DNA from: Metabacillus sp. KUDC1714
GTDB lineage: Bacteria > Bacillota > Bacilli > Bacillales > Bacillaceae
Assembly: GCF_014217835.1 (NCBI RefSeq)
Contig: NZ_CP055263.1
Span: 2,161,001 to 2,225,000 of the forward strand
Direction of reading: 5' to 3'
Length of the DNA: 64,000 nucleotides
Made by a program: the position numbers and the translations under genes. Positions 30,411-39,393 of the stretch are shown in pieces. Each line of letters opens with the position of its first letter. The first letter of the stretch is position 1. The notes beneath the pieces are model-generated. The model was not told where the DNA came from, did not search any database, and saw nothing but the letters and a program-made list of their open reading frames with translations.

Positions 30411-31497
30411 ACATGAGTTTTATATGAATTTAAGCCTAAATAATGCAAAGGCAATGAAGGGTCAGACTGAACCAAATCCACTTGTAGGGGCGGTTGTCGT
30501 CAACCATAACCGAATAGTAGGTGTGGGTGCTCATTTAAAGGCAGGAGAACCTCATGCGGAAATTCATGCATTACGGATGGCAGGAGAACAGGCAAGGGGA
30601 GGGACAATATATGTAACTCTTGAGCCTTGTTCACATCATGGGAGAACTGGCCCTTGTGCCGAGGCAATTGTAAAGGCTGGAATAAAAAAAGTAATTGTTG
30701 CAACATTAGATCCAAATCCCGTAGTAGCAGGAAGTGGAATTTCAATTTTAAAGAATGCAAATATTGAAGTCCTAGTTGGGGTTTGTGAAGAAGAGTCTAG
30801 AAAAATGAATGAAGTATTTAATAAGTTTATTGTTAAAAAGCAGCCGTTCATCACTTTAAAATCAGCAACGACGCTAGACGGTAAGATTTCATCATCTACA
30901 TGGGACAGCAAATGGATAACCTCAGAGGATGCGCGTAAAGATGTTCATCAGCTACGCCATGAGAATGTAGGGATTCTGGTAGGAGTTCATACAGTGATTA
31001 AGGATGACCCGGAATTAACAACAAGAATTCCAAATGGTCGAAATCCAATCCGGATCATTTTAGATAGCAAGCTACGTATTCCTTTAGATTCTAAAGTGGT
31101 AACAGATCAAAAAGCTCAAACGTGGATTTTTACTTCAAAACAATATTCAGTAGATACAAAGAAAAGGCTTGAACAACTAGGTTGTAAAGTATTTATTACA
31201 AGTGGTGTGAGCCGCGTTGATTTACATGATACGCTGACAATTTTAGGAGAGCACTCTGTATCATCAGTTCTAATCGAAGGTGGCGGTGAAGTGAATGCAT
31301 CCTTCTTGGCTGAACAATTAGTTGATAAACTGGTTCTCTATATAGCTCCTAAATTAATTGGTGGAAAGCAATCACCCGGTTTTTTTGCAGGCACAGGGAT
31401 TGAAAAAATGGCTGATGCAATAGACCTTGCTGAAATGGACATTCAAAAGATCGGTAAGGACTTTAAGTTTACGGGCTATCCATTATACAAAGCTTAA
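30403..31497 (+). CDS. ribD: Riboflavin biosynthesis protein RibD (deaminase/reductase)
   Basis: Bifunctional enzyme carrying out the two steps after GTP cyclohydrolase II. It has 364 residues. The N-terminal deaminase has zinc motifs GEPHAEIHAL and EPCSHHGRTGPC. The C-terminal reductase starts near TLKSATTLDGKISSS and contains SVLIEGGGEVNASFL. The start is TTG at 30403, overlapping the upstream gene. Complete and intact. The partners for lumazine and riboflavin synthase are not in this window. Confidence 0.92.
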   Translation: MSEHEFYMNLSLNNAKAMKGQTEPNPLVGAVVVNHNRIVGVGAHLKAGEPHAEIHALRMAGEQARGGTIYVTLEPCSHHGRTGPCAEAIVKAGIKKVIVATLDPNPVVAGSGISILKNANIEVLVGVCEEESRKMNEVFNKFIVKKQPFITLKSATTLDGKISSSTWDSKWITSEDARKDVHQLRHENVGILVGVHTVIKDDPELTTRIPNGRNPIRIILDSKLRIPLDSKVVTDQKAQTWIFTSKQYSVDTKKRLEQLGCKVFITSGVSRVDLHDTLTILGEHSVSSVLIEGGGEVNASFLAEQLVDKLVLYIAPKLIGGKQSPGFFAGTGIEKMADAIDLAEMDIQKIGKDFKFTGYPLYKA

Positions 31498-31510
31498 TAT
31501 ACAAGGAGTA

Positions 31511-31555
31511 AAAACACTATCAATGGAGTAACAAGCTCTAAGATAGTGTTTTTCT
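31511..31555 (+). terminator. Terminator after ribD
   Basis: AAAACACTATC pairs with GATAGTGTTTT over an 18-20 base loop, followed by T residues. It ends the two-gene unit. Confidence 0.7.
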
Positions 31556-31669
31556 AATTCGTAAGTATTGCTATAACTATCAATATAGAGTAAAATAATA
31601 AAACCAAGTAAACATATAAGAATTATAAAATTAAAATAGATAGAGACATTGTTTAAGGAGGATCAAGAA

Positions 31670-32461
31670 ATGAATGTTGAATTACATCCAGTTATTGAAG
31701 GTGCCGAAAGCTTATTTTTTTCAGGAAATGAAATTGGTGTGTTGCTTTGCCACGGGTTTAATGGAACGCCACAAAGCATGCAATATATTGGAGAACAACT
31801 TACTAAATATGGCTACACTGTATCCATCCCTCGCTTGAACGGTCATGGTACACATTATTTAGATATGGAAACGAGCACATATGAAGATTGGATATCCGGT
31901 CTTCAAACTGCCTATAACCATTTGAAAAAACAATGTGAAAAGGTGTATATCGTAGGCCAATCAATGGGTGGTGCCTTAACACTACAAGTGGCAGCAAACA
32001 ACCAGAACGTGGATGGGATATTCCTAATTAATGCAGCTGTAACAGATGTTTGTTATAAGGAATTTTGTAACAAGGTTAAGCCAGCCTATGTTCAAGAGGG
32101 TTCTCCAGATATCAATAAATCTTTTGTTTTTGAAATAACGTATGAAAAAGTTCCATTAAAGGCAATTCATCAGCTTTTACACTTAATGGATGACACAAAG
32201 AAAAAAGTCTCTAGTGTCTCAAGTCCAACGGTTATTTTTAAATCGGCAACAGATCACGTTGTACCTCCAACAAATTCAGAGTTTATTTTTGATCAAGTAA
32301 ATACAGCTGAGAAAAAAATGATTGTCTTACAAAATTCCTATCACGTTGCATCTATGGATCATGATGCACCACTCATTGTGGAGCAAATTCATCAACATAT
32401 TAAAAAATTGATTACCGATAAAACAGTTAAAAATACAAATAAAAAGTGGATAACTGTATAG
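31670..32461 (+). CDS. Alpha/beta hydrolase, carboxylesterase type
   Basis: Serine hydrolase of 263 residues. The oxyanion region is LLCHGFNGTPQSM, the nucleophile elbow is VGQSMGGAL with its Ser, and acid and histidine candidates are SATDHVVPP and NSYHVASMDHD. It resembles the Est30 carboxylesterase family of Bacillus and Geobacillus. ATG 31670 sits behind AAGGAGG, which an upstream in-frame start would overlap. The substrate is unknown. A second hydrolase of this family lies at 43325. A set of DnaA-like boxes overlaps its end. Confidence 0.88.
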   Translation: MNVELHPVIEGAESLFFSGNEIGVLLCHGFNGTPQSMQYIGEQLTKYGYTVSIPRLNGHGTHYLDMETSTYEDWISGLQTAYNHLKKQCEKVYIVGQSMGGALTLQVAANNQNVDGIFLINAAVTDVCYKEFCNKVKPAYVQEGSPDINKSFVFEITYEKVPLKAIHQLLHLMDDTKKKVSSVSSPTVIFKSATDHVVPPTNSEFIFDQVNTAEKKMIVLQNSYHVASMDHDAPLIVEQIHQHIKKLITDKTVKNTNKKWITV

Positions 32462-32502
32462 GTTATCCACAACTTATTAACATTTACACGTGTTTATCCA
32501 CA
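32445..32502. promoter_or_regulatory. Cluster of three DnaA-box-like 9-mers
   Basis: TTATCCACA occurs at 32463-32471 and 32494-32502, and its one-mismatch inverse AGTGGATAA at 32445-32453. The first two face each other as a perfect inverted repeat, GTGGATAAC-N6-GGTTATCCAC. They lie in the converging 3' ends of the esterase and exporter genes, where a DnaA titration or regulatory site could sit; no dnaA or dnaN is nearby. Confidence 0.45.
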
Positions 32503-32553
32503 AAAATGTAAACACTTAACATGGGAAAATACTCAAAATGTAGTGAACTTAAT

Positions 32554-33534
32554 TTAGGAAAACTGTTTAGAAGTATCACTAGGTGTGACTTCTAATTGAT
32601 CAGTTCTCGATACATAGCTATGTAAAACCATTCCTCCAACAACTAAAACCATCCCTATTAAAGAAATAGGTGTAGGAAGTGGTGCACTTAGAAAAAGAAT
32701 TTCACCAAATAATGCAAAAAGAACTTGAATAGATTGCGTTGCTTCTACAGCTGCGAGCTTTGCCATATTATGTTGAACTAAATTTGTAGCTTGGAAAAAT
32801 AGTAGAGTTGCAATTAACCCTGAACATATTGCGACGAGAAACGATTGAACAGTTTGAGTTTTGGAAGGAAGCCCAGTTGTTGACAGTGCAAAAATAGATA
32901 GGGTAATCCAAAAAGGTAAGCTGCCTAAAGTCATTCCAAGAACACGTTGAAATACATCTAGTCTACCTTCACAAAGTGCCATCATTTTGCGATTACCTAG
33001 TGGATATGCAAACGATGCGATGATCACTGGTATAATACTTAAAAGCACAGGCTTTATTGATAATTGAGTTGCATGTTCATATTGCATGACACCAACACCA
33101 ATAATAATGATAAGTGACATACATAACCCTTTAAATGGAATTTGCCCTCTTACTTTTATAGAACCATTAGTTGTTTTTATTTCTTCATAAAACAAGGGAA
33201 CAAGGAGTGAACCCGATAGGATCGTGATCTGCCACGTTGCAGCTATGAGCCATCCTGGTCCATATGCGCCAGCAAAGCAAATTGGAGCATAAAATAAACC
33301 GAAGCCAATTGTACCCCATAGCAGCCATTGGGATGGATTTCTTTTCATTTCTTCCCAAAGTGCTATCCACTTTTTTCTCCAGATTACAATGAAAAATAAA
33401 AAAGGAAGCATGAAAAAGTACCGTAACGAAGCACTCCATAACCAACTTCCCCCTGAGAGTTCCATTGAACGATTTAACACAAATGTAAACGCAAAGAAGA
33501 AAGATGAACAAACCCCAAGTACAATAGATCTCAA
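32554..33534 (-). CDS. EmrE/EamA-like multidrug resistance efflux transporter
   Basis: Drug/metabolite transporter of 326 residues with ten predicted helices, in the large EmrE-like group with two five-helix halves. Signature-like stretches are SSFFFAFTFVLNRSMELSGG and, in the second half, AVEATQSIQVLFALFGEILF. TTG 33534 is preferred because AGAGG lies nine bases ahead, whereas GTG 33543 would abut it. The substrate is unknown. It is a single gene. Confidence 0.8.
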   Translation of the reverse strand: MRSIVLGVCSSFFFAFTFVLNRSMELSGGSWLWSASLRYFFMLPFLFFIVIWRKKWIALWEEMKRNPSQWLLWGTIGFGLFYAPICFAGAYGPGWLIAATWQITILSGSLLVPLFYEEIKTTNGSIKVRGQIPFKGLCMSLIIIIGVGVMQYEHATQLSIKPVLLSIIPVIIASFAYPLGNRKMMALCEGRLDVFQRVLGMTLGSLPFWITLSIFALSTTGLPSKTQTVQSFLVAICSGLIATLLFFQATNLVQHNMAKLAAVEATQSIQVLFALFGEILFLSAPLPTPISLIGMVLVVGGMVLHSYVSRTDQLEVTPSDTSKQFS

Positions 33535-33730
33535 TACACTCACCTCTGTTTAACAAGTTTGACTATGTACTAATATTAGTAAATAAACTGACCATACTAT
33601 ACCATAATTTCACTTCCATTCATAAAGCTTTCTGATTATTAAAAAAGGTTGGGCTTATTCTTGTTAAAAAGAACATATGGAAATATAATCAAATTAGGAT
33701 GTAACAAAACAAAATAGGGAGAGAGTATGG

Positions 33731-34252
33731 ATGAGAAAAAGCCTGCAATATCCGATCGGTGAGTTTATTGTCCCTAAAAAAGTAACTGAAGATGATATCA
33801 ATCAATGGATTTTAGACATTGAAGAAACGCCTGCCCTCTTGAAATTTGCACTTGATGGTATTTCACAGCAGTTAATTGATACCTCATATCGCTCAGGTGG
33901 ATGGACTCTAAGACAAGTCGTACATCATCTTGCTGATAGTCATATGAATAGTTATATTCGTTTTAAGCTTGCGCTAACAGAGGATAAACCGACAATAAAA
34001 GCATATGATGAAACAGCATGGGCCACGTTGTCAGACTCTACACAATTACAAATAGAAATATCCCTTCTGCTTTTAGAATCTCTTCATAAACGATGGGCAT
34101 ACCTACTACGATCTATGTCTTCTACTGACTTTGAAAAAACCTTTTATCATCCAGGTATGAAAACCCATATATCACTAGCCACAACCTTGGCTCTTTACTC
34201 TTGGCATGGGAAGCATCATATTGAACATATTAAATTAGTAAAAGTCCATTAA
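33731..34252 (+). CDS. bstA: Bacillithiol transferase BstA (YfiT, DinB fold)
   Basis: Metal-dependent S-transferase that attaches bacillithiol to electrophiles in Bacillus. It has 173 residues. The N-terminal LQYPIGEF is a family hallmark. The three-histidine metal site lies in RQVVHHLADSHMN and YSWHGKHHIEHI. A four-helix DinB fold is expected. It is preceded by GGGAGAG and is followed by an interspersed repeat, not by a clear terminator. Confidence 0.88.
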   Translation: MRKSLQYPIGEFIVPKKVTEDDINQWILDIEETPALLKFALDGISQQLIDTSYRSGGWTLRQVVHHLADSHMNSYIRFKLALTEDKPTIKAYDETAWATLSDSTQLQIEISLLLLESLHKRWAYLLRSMSSTDFEKTFYHPGMKTHISLATTLALYSWHGKHHIEHIKLVKVH

Positions 34253-34343
34253 TGGTAATGGTGTAGTTTATCCGTTAGGGCTACTTTTAATTTTATGAGA
34301 ATTATATAGGATTAATGATTTTTGCTTTTGTTAGTCGTTTACC

Positions 34344-34508
34344 AGGAAATTATAAAATTCTTAAACTGTGGATAAGCGCACAACATCCAGCTCCAGCGCC
34401 TAGCCCCTCGAGGTCATAAGATGATTTAGAATTGAAGGCAAAGAACGCCTTCTATTCTAAATCATCTTATGCTTGTCGGGGCTGTTCAAGGCGCTTGCGC
34501 TTTTGTTC
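34344..34508. repeat. Interspersed palindromic repeat, copy A (type I body)
   Basis: The left end AGGAAATTATAAAATTC leads to a DnaA-box 9-mer TGTGGATAA (34367-34375), then AGCTCCAGCGCC. An 18-bp perfect inner stem pairs 34415-34432 with 34454-34471, with a GAAGGC/GCCTTC tip hairpin. The right end is GGCGCTTGCGCTTTT. AGCGCC at the left pairs with GGCGCT at the right. It fills most of the 337-base spacer between bstA and the LysE gene. Confidence 0.85.
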
Positions 34509-34589
34509 GAAAATGGTGATAAAATCCTCCTTTATGAATAATATTGTACAAGCGCTATAAATACTTGTTGTTATTCTGGAGGAAATGGA

Positions 34590-35216
34590 ATGAACGTCAT
34601 TTTTAGTTACATCTTTTTGGGCTTATCTTTAGCGGCACCGATTGGTCCAGTAAACGCAGCTCAGTTAGATAGAGGAATTAAAGGGGGCTTTTTTAATGCC
34701 TGGTTAGTAGGATTAGGAGCAACATTTGCTGATCTTTTCTATATGCTATTAGTTTATTTAGGTTTAGTAAACTTTCTTGAAATACCCTTTATCAAATCTT
34801 TTTTATGGATATTTGGTTTTTTTGTTTTAGTATACACAGGGATAGAAAGTCTGCTAGGAGCAGGGAAAATAACGATACAAAACCAAAAAGCAAAAGTCAC
34901 ATATTCGCGATCATTTATGTCAGGCTTTTTAATGTCTTTAGCTAATCCACTTACCATCATGTTTTGGTTGGGGATTTATGGTTCTGTTTTAGCAAATGCA
35001 GTCGCGGCTTACAGTACAAATCAATTAATTCTTTATAGCTCTGCAATAATAATAGGGCTACTGATTTGGGATTTTACAATGGCGTGTGTTGCGAGTACGT
35101 TTCGAAGGTTTTTAACGAATCAACTACTTATCACAATTTCAGTTATATCTGGCCTATCTTTAATTGGTTTTGGTCTGTACTTTGGTTATCAAGCATTCAA
35201 ACTACTAGTAAATTAG
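34590..35216 (+). CDS. LysE-family amino acid exporter
   Basis: Membrane exporter of 208 residues with six hydrophobic segments. The LysE/RhtB signature LAAPIGPVNAAQLDRGI is near the N-terminus and SGFLMSLANPLTIMFWLG lies mid-protein. It probably exports an amino acid or derivative; the substrate is unknown. A strong TGGAGG site precedes the ATG, and a terminator follows. Confidence 0.88.
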   Translation: MNVIFSYIFLGLSLAAPIGPVNAAQLDRGIKGGFFNAWLVGLGATFADLFYMLLVYLGLVNFLEIPFIKSFLWIFGFFVLVYTGIESLLGAGKITIQNQKAKVTYSRSFMSGFLMSLANPLTIMFWLGIYGSVLANAVAAYSTNQLILYSSAIIIGLLIWDFTMACVASTFRRFLTNQLLITISVISGLSLIGFGLYFGYQAFKLLVN

Positions 35217-35299
35217 TAAAACCAAAAGTGTACTAGCCAGATTACAATCAAATAAGATTTTCTATCTTAGAGGCTTGTGTGAAAAGAGATTAATCTGGA

Positions 35300-35330
35300 A
35301 GAGGGTGGCCTTTTTAGTCACCCTCATTTT
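35300..35330. terminator. Terminator between LysE gene and the YuiD-like gene
   Basis: GAGGGTG (35301-35307) pairs with CACCCTC (35319-35325), followed by ATTTTCT. It overlaps the stop codon of the converging gene. Confidence 0.6.
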
Positions 35331-35785
35331 CTATTCTCTGTCATCGAACTAAAAAGACCAATTAATATGCCCAATAAAGCTCCTCCTGCTACTTCAGCAG
35401 GCTGGTGACCTAGAAGCTCATTTAATTCTTTTTCTTGTTTAACATGAAACAAACCTGGCATATGGCCTGAGAGTACTTCGATATCTGCATCTAGATCATT
35501 TACAATTTTAGCAATTTCACCTGTATGTCTTCGAATCCCTTGTGCATCATACATGACAATAATTCCAAAGATAACTGCTAGAGCAGTGTCGGTTGAATTC
35601 CAACCTTTTTTTGATGCGACATAGGTTGCTAAGGCTGATACTCCTGCAGAGTGAGAACTTGGCATTCCACCAGTTGTAAAGATTGGTCTCCAGTCCCAAA
35701 CACCATTTACCTTCTTATTTGTGAAAATCTTCAAACCCTGAGCTATTCCAATACCTGAAAGAGCTGTCCATATCCCACGATTCAT
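35324..35785 (-). CDS. YuiD-like divergent PAP2-family membrane protein
   Basis: 153-residue protein of the divergent PAP2 (acid phosphatase/vanadium haloperoxidase-related) family. It has about four hydrophobic segments, GGMPSSHSAGVSALATY carrying the conserved PSSH, and the late motif YDAQGIRRHTGEIA. ATG 35785 (MNRGIW) has GAGGTG just upstream and gives the usual length; the longer frame from 35836 has no binding site. The physiological substrate is unknown. Confidence 0.85.
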   Translation of the reverse strand: MNRGIWTALSGIGIAQGLKIFTNKKVNGVWDWRPIFTTGGMPSSHSAGVSALATYVASKKGWNSTDTALAVIFGIIVMYDAQGIRRHTGEIAKIVNDLDADIEVLSGHMPGLFHVKQEKELNELLGHQPAEVAGGALLGILIGLFSSMTENRK

Positions 35786-36105
35786 TTCATTCACCTCTAT
35801 ATATGTAGTGTTTATCAAATTTGTTACGATATTCAAACAAGTAAATAATTTTCATTGGACAATCATGAATAAATCCTTATATGACATTCATTTCATGGTA
35901 TTAAAATCGCATAAAATAAAATTTTATTTATGATTTCCTCGTCAATATTAGACAAATTATTTCCCGTAGAATAATTGGAATTATATTTTATCTTCTTCCC
36001 ATATTTAATAGTATTAAACACAATAGAGGTGACTAACAAGTTCTATTAGAGAGGAGAATAGGTTTGAATTCCAATAAAAAAACAGAGAAGGTTGTTGCTT
36101 CTCTG
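35786..36105. other. Intergenic spacer, mostly empty
   Basis: About 320 AT-rich bases hold only the terminator of the LOG gene at 36074-36107 and an imperfect AT hairpin near 35910-35935. I see no coding sequence or named element. Confidence 0.4.
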
Positions 36106-36107
36106 TT
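36074..36107 (-). terminator. Terminator after the LOG-family gene
   Basis: On the minus strand AACAGAGAAG and CTTCTCTGTT form a 10-bp stem around seven bases, followed by seven T residues. It overlaps the stop codon of the gene. Confidence 0.75.
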
Positions 36108-36687
36108 ACGTTTCTTCACGGTTAATCCATTTTGTCAGCTTAGGTGGTTCGTAAGTTCTGAATTTTTCAATTAGCACTTGTGGTTCTTTTTCGACCATAA
36201 TCATTGAATGATATTCTGGCTTTAAGAATTGTTCTTCGATCATATGATCAAAAAAAGTAAGCAGTTTATCATAATAATTGTTACTATTTAACATGCCAAT
36301 TGGTTTATGATGCTCACCTAGCTGAGCCCAAGTATATACTTCGAAAAACTCTTCCATTGTTCCTGGACCACCTGGCAGGGCGATAAAACCATCAGATAAC
36401 TCTTCCATTTTAGCCTTACGTTCGTGCATTGTATTAACAACAATTAGTTCTGTTAATTCAGTATGAGCAATTTCACGTGTCATTAACATCTTTGGAATTA
36501 CGCCAATTACATCGCCACCTGCTTGTATAGCTGCATTAGCTACTGTGCCCATAATGCCTACTCTTGCCCCACCGTAAACTAAGGTTATCCCTTCCTTAGC
36601 TAATTGTGTACCAAGTTGCACTGCTTCATCTGTATAAATGGTAGAAGCTCCAGGGCTAGAACCGCAAAAAACACTAACACGTTTCAT
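36106..36687 (-). CDS. LOG-family protein (cytokinin riboside 5'-monophosphate phosphoribohydrolase-like)
   Basis: 193-residue nucleotide-processing protein of the LOG/TIGR00730 family. It has SVFCGSSPGAS, VYGGARVGIMG, MHERKAKMEELSDG and the hallmark PGGPGTMEEFFE. Family members hydrolyse nucleoside monophosphates to base and ribose phosphate; the bacterial role is often unclear. ATG 36687 is chosen for its spacing from AAAGGA. It lies 15 bases after the DMT gene on the minus strand and probably shares its transcript. Confidence 0.9.
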   Translation of the reverse strand: MKRVSVFCGSSPGASTIYTDEAVQLGTQLAKEGITLVYGGARVGIMGTVANAAIQAGGDVIGVIPKMLMTREIAHTELTELIVVNTMHERKAKMEELSDGFIALPGGPGTMEEFFEVYTWAQLGEHHKPIGMLNSNNYYDKLLTFFDHMIEEQFLKPEYHSMIMVEKEPQVLIEKFRTYEPPKLTKWINREET

Positions 36688-36702
36688 AATTATCCACATC
36701 CT

Positions 36703-37143
36703 TTAAAATTTTTGAACTAAAATAACTCCTACTATAATTAGTAAGGCACCTATCATACGAGGGATTGTTACATGATGAACTGTTACCTGTAATAACCCGA
36801 AGTGATCAATTATAATAGAGGCGACTACCTGACCTGCTAGAACGCAAGCAATTGTTGTTGCAGCACCGAGCCTCGGTATTAGGATAATGGAGGCCAAAAC
36901 ATAAAAAGCCCCTAAAAGTCCACCAGTCCATATCCACCAAGGAGCAGTAGTTAGGCCTTTACCTAGACTCCATGACCCATGGATAAGTGTACCAATTAAG
37001 AGAACTAGCAGTCCTACTAAAAAAGAAATCGTAGATGCAAGTAATGGAGTGCCTACATAATTTTTAAGTTGAGCATTGATACTCACTTGGGCAGGTAATG
37101 CTAAACCGGCAATAAAGGCAAATATTATAAACAAAAACCACAT
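36703..37143 (-). CDS. DMT/DUF606-family membrane protein (YdcZ-like)
   Basis: 146-residue protein with five hydrophobic helices. GLALPAQVSINAQLKNYVG at the N-terminus and LLGAFYVLASIILIPRLGAA identify the DUF606 (YdcZ) half-size DMT family, which probably functions as a dimer. The substrate is unknown. First in a two-gene unit with the LOG protein. Confidence 0.85.
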   Translation of the reverse strand: MWFLFIIFAFIAGLALPAQVSINAQLKNYVGTPLLASTISFLVGLLVLLIGTLIHGSWSLGKGLTTAPWWIWTGGLLGAFYVLASIILIPRLGAATTIACVLAGQVVASIIIDHFGLLQVTVHHVTIPRMIGALLIIVGVILVQKF

Positions 37144-37370
37144 ATGTATCCTTCTTTCTATAAGCTGTCCTTCTTAGTGTAGATGTTTTTTTTGAATTTG
37201 GAAACTGGATGTTTATTAAAAAGGTTAACTATAACCAAAGGCAAAAGAGTTTTCGTATTGTAACCAACTAAGAGAAAGTAAATTTTATATTTTACAAAAA
37301 TTAACTTTCCATTCATGTAGATGAAACCTTCTAACTCCTATTTCGTATTAAGTAAAAAGGAGGGGAAGCA

Positions 37371-37925
37371 ATGGGGAAAATATTCACAGTTATCTTAGGT
37401 TTGGTATTAGGATGGAGCTGTTACATGGGACAAGTGTTAGCAGAGGGGACTTTGGATATTCCATCTCAAACTTACACAGATCAAGAACTAAAGACAACGA
37501 TACAATTACAAAGTACATCGAATAACTACATAAGGGCATTTACTTGTAATGGAAATAGTTCATGGACTAAAGAACTACAATCAGAATCATCTGGTTATAC
37601 TTGGATTATTAATCAAGGAGTGAAGGGGTATATTCAAGAGGGATATTCTGGCGGAAAATCGCTTGGTGTTGTATTGAATAATACAAAAATAGACTTTGAT
37701 TATTCCTATTTAGCTAAAAAGGGTTATGCTGGAAATAAAAATTCTTATGTAAAAGGGATTCAAGCAACTTTGAGTTGTTTAGGATACTCCCCTGGAACAA
37801 TTGATGGAATATTTGGAGCAAAAACAGAATCTGCTGTAAAAGCATTCCAACAACGTAAAGGATTATCTGTTGATGGGATAGTTGGTAAACAAACCTATCA
37901 CTATCTTTCCTTTGCATCGAGCTAA
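37371..37925 (+). CDS. Secreted peptidoglycan-binding domain protein
   Basis: 184 residues. An N-terminal signal peptide runs from about residue 1 to 25 (VILGLVLGWSCYMGQVLAEG). A middle region of unknown fold follows. The C-terminal PG_binding_1 domain (about 122-180) has YVKGIQATLSCLGYSPG, IDGIFGAKTESAVKAFQQR and GLSVDGIVGKQTY. No catalytic domain is seen, so it may localise to the wall or act in sporulation or stress. It is convergent with the anti-sigma gene, with no strong terminator between them. Confidence 0.85.
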   Translation: MGKIFTVILGLVLGWSCYMGQVLAEGTLDIPSQTYTDQELKTTIQLQSTSNNYIRAFTCNGNSSWTKELQSESSGYTWIINQGVKGYIQEGYSGGKSLGVVLNNTKIDFDYSYLAKKGYAGNKNSYVKGIQATLSCLGYSPGTIDGIFGAKTESAVKAFQQRKGLSVDGIVGKQTYHYLSFASS

Positions 37926-37982
37926 TAGAAATGGAGGGTAACTCCAAAGGGGGTGGTCCTTAGGGTTACTCTCCTAGGCAGG

Positions 37983-38846
37983 TTATTGAATGGACTCATC
38001 AATAATTCTAGCTCCATCTGGTGCAATAAAATCAAATAATCGATGATTTTTCTTAACCTCAATGATTTTAAATTCGTTTAAGTTGTCTTGATCTTGGCGA
38101 TGGCCCTTATAAATTTCTACTTCTTTAATAAAAAGACTTGTGTCTTTATCGAACCAATATTCCCTTTGGACATCTTGACTTTCTTCTACTAGGTAAACTT
38201 CAGCTTGTCGATCCAAATACTCTCGCTCACCTTTATACGTAATACTACTCGGATCTATGTTCCTGAAAATTTCTACTTCATAAGGGACGCCTTTATAAAC
38301 AAGCTTTTTTATTACAAATAAATTGTCTTTTTTAGAGTAAGTAGCTAAGTATTTACCATCTGAAATGGAATAGTTCCCATTGCCATATTCGTTTCTAACC
38401 TTTTGTCCAGAAAGGTAAACAAATACAATTTCCTTGTTCTGTAGCTTTTGTTCAGCATAAATAATCTTCTCTGTAGCACTTTCTCCTTTATTTTCCAGCG
38501 GTTGTTGCCCTTTAAGGAAATGATCAATTATCACTTCGTTTATTGCTTTCTCAATAGCAGCCTTTACTGGTGGAGTATTCCATGCACCGATGATTAACAG
38601 GAAAAATGATGCACAGGTGAGTAATGCCCTTTTAAAGATTCGCTGAGAAGATCTTCTCTTTATAGAATGGACATGAATATCCTTTTCTTGTAGAAGTAGA
38701 TCAAGCCCCTCCTCCAAAGTTAAGTATTGTTCGAAATAGGTTTGACATTCCTCGCAGCGTTCAATATGTTCCAAAAGATGATTTTGTTCGTGTTCAGGGA
38801 GTTGATCAAATCTTAATATTCTTTGTTTGGATTCTTTACAGGTCAT
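37983..38846 (-). CDS. Anti-sigma factor with zinc finger and transmembrane segment
   Basis: 287-residue membrane anti-sigma factor. The cytoplasmic N-terminal zinc-finger has HLLEHIERCEECQTYF (HxxxCxxC), one membrane segment spans about residues 74-92, and the extracytoplasmic domain of about 190 residues resembles DUF4367-type sensor domains. It starts one base into the stop codon of the sigma gene (TAATG), so the proteins are coupled. It presumably holds the ECF sigma factor until a cell-envelope signal releases it. Confidence 0.85.
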   Translation of the reverse strand: MTCKESKQRILRFDQLPEHEQNHLLEHIERCEECQTYFEQYLTLEEGLDLLLQEKDIHVHSIKRRSSQRIFKRALLTCASFFLLIIGAWNTPPVKAAIEKAINEVIIDHFLKGQQPLENKGESATEKIIYAEQKLQNKEIVFVYLSGQKVRNEYGNGNYSISDGKYLATYSKKDNLFVIKKLVYKGVPYEVEIFRNIDPSSITYKGEREYLDRQAEVYLVEESQDVQREYWFDKDTSLFIKEVEIYKGHRQDQDNLNEFKIIEVKKNHRLFDFIAPDGARIIDESIQ

Positions 38847-39364
38847 TACAGCACCCCCTTTGCAATAAGGTAATCCATCATTTTTTTGCGGCCGCGGAAA
38901 ATCTTAGTTTTCACTTTTCCTAAAGAAAGCTTCTTCATCTTTGCAATATCTTGATAGGAATAACCTTTGTTACGAAGAATGAATATTTCCTTAGTTTCCT
39001 CATCCAGTAAGTGAAAGACTTCATTTATATCTTTGATTTTCTCTTTAGAGAGTATTGTTTTTTCAGGTGTATCTATACTTTGGTCATGATGTTGAAATGT
39101 TTCACTTACATTTTGGTGAATATCTTGATGGCGCTTTAGTTTTCTTAAATGGTCATAAGCAGTATTTTTAGTAATAATTGTTACCCATGCTTCAATATTT
39201 TTAGGCAGCTCATAATCCTTTTTTTGAAAGTATGAATATATTTTTATACTTGCATCTTGAACAATGTCGTCCACCAAAGAGGGGTTTTTTATAATATTCT
39301 TCGTTGTCTTGATGATTTTCGACCTGTGTTCTTCAATTATTTGTGAAATGTTTTGCGTATCCAC
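38846..39364 (-). CDS. ECF RNA polymerase sigma factor
   Basis: 172-residue extracytoplasmic-function sigma factor. Region 2 carries NPSLVDDIVQDASIKIYSYF and WVTIITKNTAYDHLRKL; region 4 has LDEETKEIFILRNKGYSYQD and LSLGKVKTKIFRGRKKM. GTG 39364 starts the gene. It lies upstream of and overlaps its anti-sigma gene, and is preceded by an ECF-type promoter, implying self-activation. Confidence 0.92.
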   Translation of the reverse strand: MDTQNISQIIEEHRSKIIKTTKNIIKNPSLVDDIVQDASIKIYSYFQKKDYELPKNIEAWVTIITKNTAYDHLRKLKRHQDIHQNVSETFQHHDQSIDTPEKTILSKEKIKDINEVFHLLDEETKEIFILRNKGYSYQDIAKMKKLSLGKVKTKIFRGRKKMMDYLIAKGVL

Positions 39365-39393
39365 TATCCTTCCCTCCTAGCTTCATAATGAAA

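Noticed and set aside
37926..37982. Inverted repeat GGAGGGTAAC / GTTACTCTCC as a terminator
   Set aside because: The arms pair with one wobble but no T-run follows on either strand, so I do not call it a terminator.
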